Source: JANRIC01 sp033765345 (lineage in GTDB: Bacteria > Bacteroidota > Bacteroidia > Cytophagales > Microscillaceae). From it: a DNA stretch of 64,000 nucleotides. The DNA is taken from contig JANRIC010000178.1 in assembly GCA_033765345.1 (NCBI GenBank), positions 1 to 64,000 of the forward strand, in the 5' to 3' direction. The notes beneath the pieces are model-generated. The model made no database searches. It was given only the letters and a program-made list of their open reading frames with translations, and had not been told where the DNA came from. Below are positions 7,744-16,495 of this stretch, piece by piece (within the stretch, counting starts at the first letter, position 1; every line of letters begins with the position of its first letter). The translations under genes and the position numbers were made by a program.

Positions 7744-10320
7744 TCATCTTTTTCTCCCAAAATCAAAAGATTGTCTGATAGTGATGCCGTATGTTCTGGG
7801 ATCGCCTAGCACGCCTGCATAATGCCCTGCGTTTCCTCCGGCCACGAGTAATTGCTCGTAATAGTCTTTGTTCAGTAAGTTTCGTGACCAAACGAAGATC
7901 GATAATCCCTGAGAGGCTCTAAAGCCCAATCTTGCATTGACCAACGTGTAACCATCAACATTGAGGTATTGGGAAGGCGAAGGGCTTGATGAAAAAGACG
8001 AACGATAAAAAGCATCTAGGGCAAGAAACAGGTCGCCTTTTAAACCGATAAATTGAATCGGTACACTAAACTCTCCACTCAATGAACCTGCCCACTTGGA
8101 GATGCCCGGAAGTTCGCTCCCTGAAATATCTTTGAAAGCCACTTGTGTACCCTCTACTGTTCTACCAGTCTCCTCGAGCGGCAGCGGCGCATTGGTAAAT
8201 CTGACATACTTCCCGTCGGTATAAGCCAGAGAAGCCTGGAGGCTAAGATATTTTTTGGCTTTAAAGTGCGCATCCAGTTCCAGCCCACGTACATTTACTT
8301 GATCGGCATTGGCGATATAACCTCGATTGACCCCCAATTCAGGTGATTGCACATTGGTCTGATAATCATCTACGTCAGTATTAAAAAATGTCGCATTCAG
8401 CGTAAGATTATCGGTAAGGGTGCTTTTTAGGCCTAGCTCAATGTGTCTTACATATTCCGGTTTGATGGTGCCTAGTTCTACGGCTACTTCTCCACCTATC
8501 ACTGGGAGACCTGCCACATTGACCCCAACGGGCTTATAGCTGGTAGAATATGTGGCATAGGCATTCAGGCGGTCGTTGGCATTATAAGATAAGGTAAGCT
8601 GATAAGTCAGGTTAGTCTCATTAGCATCTGCCTCAAAAGACTGAGCCGTGTATACTGTTCTCTGTAAGGCAATTAAAGCCGGATCTTCGGTTTGAAGCCC
8701 GCCAAAAGTGCTCCGGTTGTAGGATACATCTTTTTTGTCATAGTTGTAGCGAATGCCCGGTAAAATGTGCAAGCCTTTTACGATTTCCCAATCGATATTG
8801 GCAAATACGGCTGCACTCAAAGACTCAATCGAGGATTGGGTACTGGCTCCGTAGCCCTCAAAAAGCCCTGGAGTCTGCCATAAATTGCTGGTAGAGCTTT
8901 GTGAAAAACGCCACTGAGCCGAACCTGATTCTTCTAATCCATTCGTCTCTACTTCCTGCCCGATAAAAAATACACCTACAACGCCACTCAAGCGAGGGGA
9001 TAATTCTCCGGCATAACGAATCTCCTGCGACCAGTTCCGATGTTTGGAGGGGTTTTGTGATTTTGCCAAGGCTTGTAAACCTGTAAAATCCCGGTCGTTG
9101 GAAGGTCCCCAATTCCAGTATCTCCAGGCAGTGGTAGAGGTCAATGTACCTGTGCCAATTTTAATATCAGCATTTAATGAAACGCCTCCGAGTTCATTCA
9201 GTGAACGCCAGGGTGTGTCGTGGTCTATTCTTCTATCAAAGGCGTTCAGACTGGGTAAGGTGTAATTAAGGTCTGCTATGATGTTGTTAAACTGACGGTA
9301 AGCGGCTCTTTGTGTTTGTACGACCCCTGCTAGCACCTGTGCATAGCCATTGGGGTTTTGTGAGCTGGCATCTCCGGCCAGTGTTAGGCTTATGTTTTTG
9401 TTGGGGGTAAAAAGCAACTTTCCACTAAGACCAAGATTATTGAGTTCATTCACGTGCTCATCTTTGGCTATATTGTAGACAGTTCCGTCGCGCTGTGTGC
9501 CTGAGAATGAGATTCTTGCAGCAAGTTTATTTTTGATAAGAGGCCCAGTGACCGAGCCTTTGGCTTGAATGTACCTGTAATTGCCATAACTGATCTCAAA
9601 GTCTGCGGAAGGTGTAAAACCCGGCTGGCGCGTGGTGATATTGAAAGCTCCTGAAGTGGTATTTTTACCAAAAAGTGTTCCCTGAGGGCCACGTAAGATT
9701 TCAATACGCTCAATGTCTACAAAATCAAGAGTCGCTACGGCAGGGCGGGCATAATACACCCCGTCTACATAAAAACCTACTCCAGGGTCAAGTCCATCGT
9801 TGGTCAATCCAAACGGAGAGCCTAAGCCACGAATATTAATGCCTGTGTTTCGAGGATTCGAGGAGTAAAGCTGCACCGTAGGAACCAATTCCTTCAATCG
9901 GTTTATATTAAATGCACCTGACTGCTGAATAAAATCACCACTTACTACTGAAATAGGAATAGGGATTTCCTGGGCTGTTTCGCTTCTACGGCGTGCAGAT
10001 ACAATGATTTCAGATAATATAAGATCGGATTTGAGGCTGATACTCAGCGATTCTGTGGGGATTTCACGAAGATCAATTTCCTGTTGTTTGAATCCAAGCG
10101 AGTTGATTTGTAAGATCACTGGTAAGTTTTGGCTCAAGCTAAGGGTGAATGAGCCGCTTTCATCGCTTATTGTAAAATTCCGGGAGTTTTTTTCCAGGAT
10201 TGTAGCACCCACAATAGCTTCCCCTTGTTCATCTTTTATCAGACCGGAGATTTTGTTTTGCGCCCAAAGACTTCCTATTGCAAATGTAAATAAAATAAAG
10301 CTTGTTACGGTTATTTTCAT
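7744..10320 (-). CDS. TonB-dependent outer-membrane receptor with CarboxypepD-reg-like N-terminal domain
   Basis: An 858-residue receptor. A signal peptide (residues 1-20, ending SLWAQ) is followed by a carboxypeptidase-regulatory-like Ig domain (about 22-105), a plug domain (IPIPISVVSGDFIQQSG ... NIRGLGSP, about 118-230) and a long barrel ending in aromatic-rich strands (FDFGRKR). No SusD gene adjoins it and it is shorter than SusC proteins, so it is a classical receptor and not a glycan SusC/D pair. It is the first structural gene of the putative Rrf2-controlled operon; the promoter region upstream (10383-10407) carries a perfect palindrome at the expected start of transcription. The ligand is unknown; a sulfur compound or metal complex fits the neighbours. 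Confidence 0.9.
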   Translation of the reverse strand: MKITVTSFILFTFAIGSLWAQNKISGLIKDEQGEAIVGATILEKNSRNFTISDESGSFTLSLSQNLPVILQINSLGFKQQEIDLREIPTESLSISLKSDLILSEIIVSARRRSETAQEIPIPISVVSGDFIQQSGAFNINRLKELVPTVQLYSSNPRNTGINIRGLGSPFGLTNDGLDPGVGFYVDGVYYARPAVATLDFVDIERIEILRGPQGTLFGKNTTSGAFNITTRQPGFTPSADFEISYGNYRYIQAKGSVTGPLIKNKLAARISFSGTQRDGTVYNIAKDEHVNELNNLGLSGKLLFTPNKNISLTLAGDASSQNPNGYAQVLAGVVQTQRAAYRQFNNIIADLNYTLPSLNAFDRRIDHDTPWRSLNELGGVSLNADIKIGTGTLTSTTAWRYWNWGPSNDRDFTGLQALAKSQNPSKHRNWSQEIRYAGELSPRLSGVVGVFFIGQEVETNGLEESGSAQWRFSQSSTSNLWQTPGLFEGYGASTQSSIESLSAAVFANIDWEIVKGLHILPGIRYNYDKKDVSYNRSTFGGLQTEDPALIALQRTVYTAQSFEADANETNLTYQLTLSYNANDRLNAYATYSTSYKPVGVNVAGLPVIGGEVAVELGTIKPEYVRHIELGLKSTLTDNLTLNATFFNTDVDDYQTNVQSPELGVNRGYIANADQVNVRGLELDAHFKAKKYLSLQASLAYTDGKYVRFTNAPLPLEETGRTVEGTQVAFKDISGSELPGISKWAGSLSGEFSVPIQFIGLKGDLFLALDAFYRSSFSSSPSPSQYLNVDGYTLVNARLGFRASQGLSIFVWSRNLLNKDYYEQLLVAGGNAGHYAGVLGDPRTYGITIRQSFDFGRKR

Positions 10321-10382
10321 CTATGTAGTTTTAAAGTTTGACGTATTAAAAAGCCTTCTCTTAAAATATATTCATCCTATTG

Positions 10383-10407
10383 ATTAAGTAGACTTAATGC
10401 AAACCTA
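10383..10407 (-). promoter_or_regulatory. Promoter and palindromic operator of the TonB receptor operon (likely Rrf2 site)
   Basis: Plus-strand CAAACCTA at 10400-10407 is, on the minus strand, a TAnnTTTG -7 box. Immediately downstream, at 10383-10398, lies ATTAAGTAGACTTAAT, a palindrome with 7-bp perfect arms that would cover the transcription start. The gene for an Rrf2 regulator lies next to it. That Rrf2 binds here is inference. Confidence 0.55.
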
Positions 10408-10516
10408 CATGCATTGTTGATAAAGTCTATGAGATTTGTAGAGAATTAGAAGGGAATGAAAAGGAAGATGGGTGAAATAAGATTATTTTAATAAAAAATA
10501 AAAATATATATACATT

Positions 10517-10957
10517 TTAAATAGGTTTTTGGCACAAAGCCTGCTCCCTTTTGATGATTTTCTCAAGGGTAGCTTCTTTAAGTAGGGCTACGGTTTGGTG
10601 TCTGACTTCTAAAAACATATCCCGGATACCACAAGTTACTTCGTCCTTGCATTCTTCACAGCGTTCATAGAATTTATAACTGACACAAGGTAAAAGAGCG
10701 ATAGGTCCATCGATGAGGCGGATCACATCAGCCATATTCACCTCTTCGGGATTTCTAAGCAAATAATAGCCACCGCCTTTCCCTTTTTTGCTGGACACAA
10801 TACCATCTCTTTTGAGTTCGAGAAGGATTGCCTCTAAAAATTTTTGGGGAATGCGTTCTTGTTCGGCGATTTCACTAATCAGAATAGGTCCTTGATTGTG
10901 TTTTTTGGCGAGGTGAACCAGGGCATTGATGGCGTATTTGGCTTTTTTCGAGATCAT
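10517..10957 (-). CDS. Rrf2-family transcriptional regulator with cysteine cluster
   Basis: A 146-residue winged-helix regulator. The start at 10957 (MISKKAKYAINALVHLAK) matches the family N-terminus; 19 further upstream codons are unlike it and were excluded. The DNA-binding part includes EIAEQERIPQKFLEAILLELKRDGIVSSKKGKGGGYYL, the classical Rrf2 wing. A C-terminal cluster, CVSYKFYERCEECKDEVTC, could bind an iron-sulfur cluster or sense redox or sulfur status, as in IscR/NsrR relatives. A minus-strand -7 box (plus CAAAAATA, 10983-10990) precedes the gene. It is upstream of and codirectional with the TonB-DUF2490-TauE-ChrA genes, which it probably controls. A fragment of a near-identical gene lies downstream of chrA. 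Confidence 0.9.
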   Translation of the reverse strand: MISKKAKYAINALVHLAKKHNQGPILISEIAEQERIPQKFLEAILLELKRDGIVSSKKGKGGGYYLLRNPEEVNMADVIRLIDGPIALLPCVSYKFYERCEECKDEVTCGIRDMFLEVRHQTVALLKEATLEKIIKREQALCQKPI

Positions 10958-11053
10958 GAGTAGAGATTGGCTTAATGATAAGCAAAAATAATAGATATTC
11001 TTGTGAAAATCCATTGATCAGCCGATTACCTATTGATACGGCAAAAAACGTGG

Positions 11054-11557
11054 TTATTTTTCTGTAAATACTCCTTTGAGAAGCTCTATCAGCTGGGTAG
11101 TTGAAATATCCAGCCCTATGTAAAATTCTCCTTTTTTAAAGTAGGGAATAATCTCGTTTTCAATCACTTCTTTAGTCTTTTCATCGCTGATGTAGGCCTC
11201 GATACCCAACCCTACCTCAATGCGAATGCTTCGGTCTTTGACCGCCATCAGGATTAGAATTCCATTGTCTTTATCCGACTGGCCAATGCCCCAGCTACGG
11301 GCAAGTTTTAGGGAAAAGTTTTCGATAGAATATCCTTGTAAGGTATCAATGATTACGATGACCACTTCGCTAGAAGTAGAATCTGCATAGTCACTGAGTT
11401 TCATTTCCAGTTCACGGATTTCGGATTTGCTCAACAGCCCTACGTAGTCATTGACGAAGCGAATAGGCTTGGGTGCTGTGGGGATTTTCTGGGCAAAGGT
11501 AAAAATTGAAATTCCCATCCAAAAGCTAAAAAAAGCGGTGAAAATAAAAGTTTTCAT
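11054..11557 (-). CDS. Secreted/periplasmic TPM-domain protein
   Basis: A 167-residue protein with a signal peptide (residues 1-22, ending FTFAQ) and one TPM domain (about 35-160): VNDYVGLLSKSEIRELEMKL, TSSEVVVIID, WGIGQSDKDNGILILMAVKDRSIRIEVGLGIE and a final YFKKGEFYIGL. TPM domains (also called TLP18.3/Psb32/MOLO-1) act as phosphatases or photosystem/receptor accessory proteins elsewhere. Unlike many bacterial TPM proteins there is no C-terminal membrane anchor or glycine-rich tail. It is divergent from the dihydroorotase-like gene. Role here unknown. Confidence 0.85.
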   Translation of the reverse strand: MKTFIFTAFFSFWMGISIFTFAQKIPTAPKPIRFVNDYVGLLSKSEIRELEMKLSDYADSTSSEVVIVIIDTLQGYSIENFSLKLARSWGIGQSDKDNGILILMAVKDRSIRIEVGLGIEAYISDEKTKEVIENEIIPYFKKGEFYIGLDISTTQLIELLKGVFTEK

Positions 11558-11779
11558 GGTGGTTTTTATGGTTTAAGAAATACAGGTTGAACAAAGATAT
11601 GATTTTTATTGAAAACCATTTAAAGACATTCGGCACATTAAATCTATCTAAAATCAGGGCAATCAATTGATTTCATTCCATCTACATCCATAAATCATGG
11701 TATAAAAATAAAACATTATTCGATTTTCACCCCAAGCTTTGAAGATTTTCTTGAATTTTTTTGTTCTTTTGGGTTTTAA

Positions 11780-13069
11780 ATGAACTATTTAATTCAAAAC
11801 GCCGAGATCATTGATCCTTATTCGCCCTTTCACCGAAAAAAGTGTACTTTATTCATCGAGGGCGGGAAAATCAGCAAAATTGCTGAAAGTCACGATTTTC
11901 CGACTGCCGATTTCCCCGATACAAAGCGGATTGAGGCAGAAACACTCAAGCTCTCCGTCGGATGGTTTGATATGCGGGCTTCGCTCAAAGACCCCGGGCT
12001 TGAGCACAAAGAAACCCTAGATACAGGTATTGAAGCAGCTTTGCAGGGGGGATTTACTGAAATTGCCATTTTGCCCAACACTTTGCCTGTCATCCAGACC
12101 AAAAATGCACTTAATTATGTAAAAAAATACAACGCATCCGGGCTGCTACAAATCCACCCCATTGCTGCTGTAACCCTTGAGACCGAAGGACGCGAACTTA
12201 CCGAAATGCTTGATTTACACCATCACGGTGCTGTTGCTTTTTCGGACGGGAGCAAGCCTGTCTGGCATTCCGACATTCTAGTCAAAACCCTGCAATACCT
12301 GCAGATGTTTGATGGATTGCTCATGAATCGCTCAGAAGACCAACTACTTACTCTTTATGGGGTAATGAATGAAGGGATCAACAGCACCCTGCTAGGGATG
12401 AAGGGAATGCCTCGCCTGGCGGAAGAAATGATGATTCAGCGCGATCTGAGTTTTTTGGAATATGCCGGAGGGAAAATACATTTTTCGCTCATTTCAAGTG
12501 CGGGTTCGGTAGCACTCATTCGCCAAGCCAAGCAAAAAGGGCTTCAGGTGACCTGCGATATGGCCACCCACCAAATCGCCTTTAATGATTCGGCTTTGAT
12601 GGAGTTTGACACCAATTTCAAAGTAAATCCGCCTTTTCGAACCGAAGCTGACATCGAGGCTCTCTGGGAAGGGCTTGAGGACGGCACGATTGACGTACTG
12701 GTCTCCGACCACAATCCGCAGGATGAGGAAAGCAAAAATCTGGAGTTTGACCTTGCCGAGTTTGGCATCAGTAGCCTCGAGACCTCCTTTGCGCTCATTC
12801 ACAAACATAACCTACAACACAACAGATTAAGTCTGGAACAATTGCTGGAAAAATTCACTTATAATCCCCGAAAGATATTAAAACTCCCCATTCCACAAAT
12901 CGCTGAAGGGCAGCAAGCCAATCTGACCCTCTTTGATACCGAAAAAGTATGGGTGCTTGAAGCCGCTCAGATGAAATCCAAATCCAAGAATACACCTTTT
13001 TTGGGGCAGGTATTCAGAGGCAAGGCAATAGCAGTATTTAATCAAGGAAAATATCACGAAATTATATGA
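11780..13069 (+). CDS. Dihydroorotase-like protein lacking zinc ligands (probable pseudo-enzyme)
   Basis: A 429-residue amidohydrolase-fold protein collinear with type I dihydroorotase. The metal motif DxHxHxR(E/D)PG appears here as DMRASLKDPG (residues 64-73), so both histidines are replaced (by Arg and Ser) and the substrate Arg is Lys. NHCED appears as NRSED, again losing a His, and PHH as THQ. The VSDHNP block keeps Asp and His. The protein is full length with no frameshift, so it is maintained. Non-catalytic dihydroorotases are known as structural partners of aspartate transcarbamoylase; a similar role is possible, as is a diverged hydrolase. It overlaps the DUF4199 gene by 4 nt. Confidence 0.85.
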   Translation: MNYLIQNAEIIDPYSPFHRKKCTLFIEGGKISKIAESHDFPTADFPDTKRIEAETLKLSVGWFDMRASLKDPGLEHKETLDTGIEAALQGGFTEIAILPNTLPVIQTKNALNYVKKYNASGLLQIHPIAAVTLETEGRELTEMLDLHHHGAVAFSDGSKPVWHSDILVKTLQYLQMFDGLLMNRSEDQLLTLYGVMNEGINSTLLGMKGMPRLAEEMMIQRDLSFLEYAGGKIHFSLISSAGSVALIRQAKQKGLQVTCDMATHQIAFNDSALMEFDTNFKVNPPFRTEADIEALWEGLEDGTIDVLVSDHNPQDEESKNLEFDLAEFGISSLETSFALIHKHNLQHNRLSLEQLLEKFTYNPRKILKLPIPQIAEGQQANLTLFDTEKVWVLEAAQMKSKSKNTPFLGQVFRGKAIAVFNQGKYHEII

Positions 13070-13605
13070 ACAAACAACTTTGGTCAGTAGGTGCAAAAGG
13101 AGGGCTTTGGGGCACATTATTCTTTATGATTTTCTTTGGGCTTGTGTATCTAATTTATGGCAATCCTTTTTTGCCGATCAAATCCTTGGATTTTTTTGTG
13201 TATCTATTTGCCATGCTGGCAGTACTTGTATGGCATCGCCTAAGGATGCCTGGCGGGTTTGCGAGTCGTTTTCACCTCTGGGAAGGTTTACAAATCACTT
13301 TGGCGACGGGTTTGGTCATGTTGGCACTTTCCGTATTGTTTATTTATGGATTCATTACTTGGATGGCACCAGAGGTGGTGCAGGCTTATGCCCAGTACGA
13401 GATCCAACAATTTGTAGCTGCCAAAGCTCAATGGATTGAATCTTTTAAGCAGGACGGCAAAGATGGCGTGGCGATTTATGAAGAAGTATATCGAAATTAT
13501 CAGAAAAGAGATTGGGTAGCCTACCTGCTCATACAGGAAATTGCCCAAAAATCTTTCTTAGGACTTTTATTATCGATAATCATATCGGCTGTACTAAGAA
13601 AATAA
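13066..13605 (+). CDS. DUF4199 membrane protein
   Basis: A 179-residue protein whose ATG overlaps the stop of the dihydroorotase-like gene (ATGA), so the two are translationally coupled. It has four hydrophobic segments (about residues 15-33, 40-56, 75-97, 158-176) with a charged stretch containing FVAAKAQWIESFKQDGKDG between the third and fourth. This layout is that of DUF4199, a Bacteroidota-specific inner-membrane family without assigned function. Coupling to a pyrimidine-type enzyme homologue is common in the phylum (recall, not checked here) and does not reveal a function. Confidence 0.8.
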   Translation: MNKQLWSVGAKGGLWGTLFFMIFFGLVYLIYGNPFLPIKSLDFFVYLFAMLAVLVWHRLRMPGGFASRFHLWEGLQITLATGLVMLALSVLFIYGFITWMAPEVVQAYAQYEIQQFVAAKAQWIESFKQDGKDGVAIYEEVYRNYQKRDWVAYLLIQEIAQKSFLGLLLSIIISAVLRK

Positions 13606-13648
13606 TAAAATTTAGCGTATTCATTATATGTTGTTATTCAATATTTTA

Positions 13649-13656
13649 TATATTTG
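13649..13656 (+). promoter_or_regulatory. -7 promoter box TATATTTG
   Basis: Matches the Bacteroidota TAnnTTTG consensus, 35 nt before the ATG at 13691. TTG at 13631-13633 may serve as the -33 element, though the spacing is slightly short. Confidence 0.45.
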
Positions 13657-13690
13657 TTAAAATATAACATTCTTGAGGATAGAAAAAGCA

Positions 13691-14758
13691 ATGTCAGCAG
13701 ACCAAATTAATTTTGAGGAAATCAACAAGTACAGTCAGGCTTTCGCCCAACGCCTGAGTGACTATTTTTTTATTGATCACGATACTATTGAAGGCAAGGA
13801 CATTCTGAAATTTTGTGATATTCAGCAGGTTAATTTGCTGATTTTGAAGAATCTTTTTGAAAAATGGCAGTCTGAAACCTCCAAACTCCGCAGCCCTTAT
13901 TTTGATTATAACCGCTCTGAAGTCAAACAAGCCCTGGAAACTTTTATGAATGCCCTATCGCAGTATATTGCCATTCAAAAAGTGCATTTTATGCCCTTGC
14001 TCACCGAAGCCACCCGCGATTCCTTGATCCTTATACTTGCCCCGGAAAAATTCTACGAGCAGGAAATTCAGAGAAATGCACATACACAATTCTCTATCCG
14101 TCGCTGGGAAGACATCCAAAAGTACATCCAATATAATAAACAACTACTCAAAGCCTTCATTGAGCAACTTCGGAAAATAGACCCTGCCCAACTCAACACG
14201 GCTCGTGCCTCAGAAGTACTCAGTCGGGTTTATACAGATAACCAACGCTATATCGAGCCTGTTGACTGGCGACTGAAAAACTTTTCGGATGTTTTTCAGA
14301 TGGATATCGATAAAATCTACAAACGCCCCCTCAATCCAAGCTTTGCAAATCAGGACAATACCACCAAAATCATCGAGGACGTGCCTACCATCATCACCCA
14401 AAAAACCCCAAAAGCCGAAACCGTCCAAGTAACCCAAAACAGCCTCGTAGGCAACCCCGTAGTACTCAACGATACCCTCAAAAGCACCCACAGCAACCTG
14501 CTGGACAACTTCCAAAAAGCCAAAATTCAGGATATCCGCGCCGCCATTTCACTCAATCAAAAATTCTTGTTTACCAATCGCCTCTTCAACGGTGATAGCT
14601 TTGCCTTCAATGATGCGATCACCCGCATCGAGTCCTGCCGCGACCTCAGCGAAGCCACCCAAGTGATCACTCAGGAATATGCCCCCAAATATCTTTGGGA
14701 GATGGACAGCGAAGAAGTCATCAGCTTTATGGAAATTGTCGGGAGACGGTTTGATTAG
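13691..14758 (+). CDS. Conserved hypothetical soluble protein
   Basis: A 355-residue protein with no signal peptide or membrane segment. I chose the ATG at 13691 (MSADQINFEEIN) over a TTG six codons upstream. The N-terminal 210 residues are largely alpha-helical. A Thr/Pro/Asn-rich linker follows (about 225-270, including TIITQKTPKAETVQVTQ). The C-terminal 75 residues contain DIRAAISLNQKFLFTNRLFNGD and end VGRRFD; this block resembles a C-terminal module I have seen in unannotated Bacteroidota proteins (recall, unverified). It is monocistronic with its own -7 box. Function unknown. Confidence 0.7.
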   Translation: MSADQINFEEINKYSQAFAQRLSDYFFIDHDTIEGKDILKFCDIQQVNLLILKNLFEKWQSETSKLRSPYFDYNRSEVKQALETFMNALSQYIAIQKVHFMPLLTEATRDSLILILAPEKFYEQEIQRNAHTQFSIRRWEDIQKYIQYNKQLLKAFIEQLRKIDPAQLNTARASEVLSRVYTDNQRYIEPVDWRLKNFSDVFQMDIDKIYKRPLNPSFANQDNTTKIIEDVPTIITQKTPKAETVQVTQNSLVGNPVVLNDTLKSTHSNLLDNFQKAKIQDIRAAISLNQKFLFTNRLFNGDSFAFNDAITRIESCRDLSEATQVITQEYAPKYLWEMDSEEVISFMEIVGRRFD

Positions 14759-14967
14759 GGGTATTTGCGACTTTTAGGTCAATAGTCCATTGTCTGTAGT
14801 CAATAGATTTATTCACCACAGCATATTATAAAATGCTGCCTCCTAAATTCTAAGTAGTTGCCCATTACTAGTTTATATGAGTTGTTTTCATAATTAATAG
14901 ATAATCAAATAACTGCATTTGTCATGGATTATCGACTAATTACTATGAACTACTTATGGTTGATATA

Positions 14968-15002
14968 CTTGAAAATCCCCCAAACATTCATTATATTTGA
15001 TA
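14968..15002 (+). promoter_or_regulatory. Toxin-antitoxin promoter block, copy 1
   Basis: Contains CTTGAAAATCCCCCAAAC followed by ATTCATTATATTTG; TATATTTG at 14992-14999 fits the -7 consensus. The same block recurs at 15711-15744 and 16496-16530, each before an antitoxin gene. Confidence 0.7.
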
Positions 15003-15020
15003 AAATAACCGTCAAATACC

Positions 15021-15257
15021 TTGAAAATTTATCAACTAAAACTTGTGGACAGTTACTTTAGATTTATGAAAAACTGGAGTATAGAACTAAAAAAGTATCT
15101 GATCCTTAAATTGACTCAATCCATGGATTATTCACCCAAAACCGATGCTGATTTTTCGGATTGTTTTGGTGCTTGGGAAGACGATAGAAATGCAGAAGAA
15201 ATCATTCGGGAGATTCGCGCAGATAGCGTAAATAAATCTGAAATCGAAGAATTCTAA
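15021..15257 (+). CDS. Antitoxin of a VapBC-type module
   Basis: A 78-residue protein if translation starts at TTG 15021, or 63 residues from ATG 15066. I keep the longer form because LKLVDSYFRFMKNWSIELKKYLILKLTQSM looks like one continuous helical N-terminus and because 15021 lies about 22 nt after the -7 box. The C-terminal DCFGAWEDDRNAEEIIREIR ... EIEEF is the toxin-wrapping tail seen in a common Bacteroidota antitoxin family paired with PIN toxins. Its stop overlaps the toxin ATG by one base, so translation is coupled. No recognisable DNA-binding fold is visible, though such antitoxins often autoregulate. Confidence 0.78.
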   Translation: MKIYQLKLVDSYFRFMKNWSIELKKYLILKLTQSMDYSPKTDADFSDCFGAWEDDRNAEEIIREIRADSVNKSEIEEF

Positions 15258-15658
15258 TGGCCTATTTATTAGATACCAATATCTGTATTTATTACTTCAA
15301 GGGTTTGTATGAACTTCAGGAGAAAATAGAAAAAATTGGCTTTGAAAAGTTTTCTATTTCTGAAATAACACTTGCAGAATTGGTCTATGGAGCTGAAAAG
15401 AGCCAAAACCCTGGCAAAAACATGAAAGTAGTGGAAGATTTTGCTGATAAAATACCCATCATTCCAATCCTTGACTCGATTAAAATTTATGGGAAAGAGA
15501 AAGCAAGGCTTAAAACAAAGGGGACGATTATCAGTGATTTAGATTTATTTATCGGTGCAACTGCTATTTTTCATGATATGTTCTTGGTAACTAGAAATGT
15601 AAAGGAATTTGAAAGAATGGAAAATATCAAAATTGAAAATTGGGTAGATAATCCTTAA
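15257..15658 (+). CDS. vapC: VapC-family PIN-domain ribonuclease toxin
   Basis: A 133-residue PIN domain covering the whole protein. Acidic active-site residues are visible: D6 (LLDTNICIYY), E41 (ITLAELVYGAEKS), D94/D96 (ISDLDLFIGATA), followed by TRNVKEFERM near the C-terminus. VapC toxins cleave tRNA or rRNA and are held inactive by the cognate antitoxin, encoded directly upstream with a one-base overlap. All key residues are present, so this module is likely functional, in contrast to the truncated copies at 16787 and 57627. Confidence 0.92.
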   Translation: MAYLLDTNICIYYFKGLYELQEKIEKIGFEKFSISEITLAELVYGAEKSQNPGKNMKVVEDFADKIPIIPILDSIKIYGKEKARLKTKGTIISDLDLFIGATAIFHDMFLVTRNVKEFERMENIKIENWVDNP

Positions 15659-15710
15659 GTGATCGGCTATTTTTCTGCCTCAATTTTTCAAATCTGAGTG
15701 CATATATTTT

Positions 15711-15744
15711 CTTAAAATCCCCCAAACATTCATTATATTTGATA
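15711..15744 (+). promoter_or_regulatory. Toxin-antitoxin promoter block, copy 2
   Basis: CTTAAAATCCCCCAAAC then ATTCATTATATTTG, one base shorter in the A-run than copy 1; -7 box TATATTTG at 15734-15741, 22 nt before the ATG at 15764. Confidence 0.7.
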
Positions 15745-15763
15745 CAAATAAATTAGTTAAATT

Positions 15764-16006
15764 ATGGAAAATCTAGTCATTCCTGGGGAATTACTTGAAA
15801 AAATCAAACTTGCCCCGCAAGAAGTTTTGATAGATTTTGCGGCATATTTATATGACAAAGGAAAGCTGAGTCTGGGACAGGCTCGTAAATTGGCACAATT
15901 GGATCTAATCTCTTTTCAACAAGAACTCAAATCCAGAAATATCTATCTGAAATACGACTCTGAGGAGTTGCACATTGATCTTCAAAATCTTGGATTGGAA
16001 AGATGA
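15764..16006 (+). CDS. UPF0175-family antitoxin
   Basis: An 80-residue protein with the UPF0175 arrangement: an N-terminal helix (MENLVIPGELLEKI), AAYLYDKGKLSLGQARKLAQLDLISFQQELKSRNI (a helix-turn-helix-like core) and the end EELHIDLQNLGLER. UPF0175 proteins are antitoxins paired with DUF3368 PIN-like toxins. The stop overlaps the start of the next gene (ATGA at 16003), and the promoter block lies 20-53 nt upstream. Confidence 0.88.
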   Translation: MENLVIPGELLEKIKLAPQEVLIDFAAYLYDKGKLSLGQARKLAQLDLISFQQELKSRNIYLKYDSEELHIDLQNLGLER

Positions 16007-16482
16007 TCATCATAAGCGATACTACTACCATTACGAATTTATGGAAGATCGTCCGACTGGATATTTTAAGACAGTTGTATGGTGTCGTTATTATTCCCAA
16101 AGCTGTCTGGGATGAATTGACTGCCATTCCTCAACAAGCCATTGATTTAGTTCAACAAAATTGGATACAAGTTCAGCTTCCAAATAATCAAGCTTTTTTT
16201 TATCAACTCTTACAAGAATTAGATGAAGGAGAGTCTGAAGCGATAGCACTTAGTGTGGAACTAAACGCAGATTATTTAATTATAGATGAAACCTTAGGGA
16301 GGAAAAAAGCAAGAAGCTTACAAATCAAGGTGATTGGTTTATTGGGTATTTTACTTCTGGCAAAACAACAGAATCTTATCTCCGAACTCAAATCAATACT
16401 GGAAGAACTTGAGAATAGGGCAGGTTTTTTTATTCATCCTGCCTTATACAAAGAAGTTCTCGAGTTAGCTCGAGAATCTTAA
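16003..16482 (+). CDS. DUF3368-family PIN-like toxin
   Basis: A 159-residue PIN-fold protein. D6 lies in the N-terminal strand (MIIISDTTTITNL), GVVIIPKAVWDELT supplies the second acidic residue, and DEGESEAIALSVELNADYLIIDETLGRKKARSL is the DUF3368 hallmark carrying the remaining acidic residues. It overlaps its UPF0175 antitoxin by 4 nt. Predicted to be a ribonuclease toxin. It belongs to a different PIN subfamily from the vapC gene upstream although both modules share the same promoter block. Confidence 0.88.
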   Translation: MIIISDTTTITNLWKIVRLDILRQLYGVVIIPKAVWDELTAIPQQAIDLVQQNWIQVQLPNNQAFFYQLLQELDEGESEAIALSVELNADYLIIDETLGRKKARSLQIKVIGLLGILLLAKQQNLISELKSILEELENRAGFFIHPALYKEVLELARES

Positions 16483-16495
16483 TCAACATAATCGG

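Noticed and set aside
7744..10320. SusC-type glycan importer
   Set aside because: No SusD gene is adjacent and the protein is about 150 residues shorter than SusC; classed as an ordinary TonB receptor.
13673..13690. TTG start for the hypothetical protein at 13.7 kb
   Set aside because: An ATG six codons later gives a cleaner N-terminus and better spacing from the -7 box.
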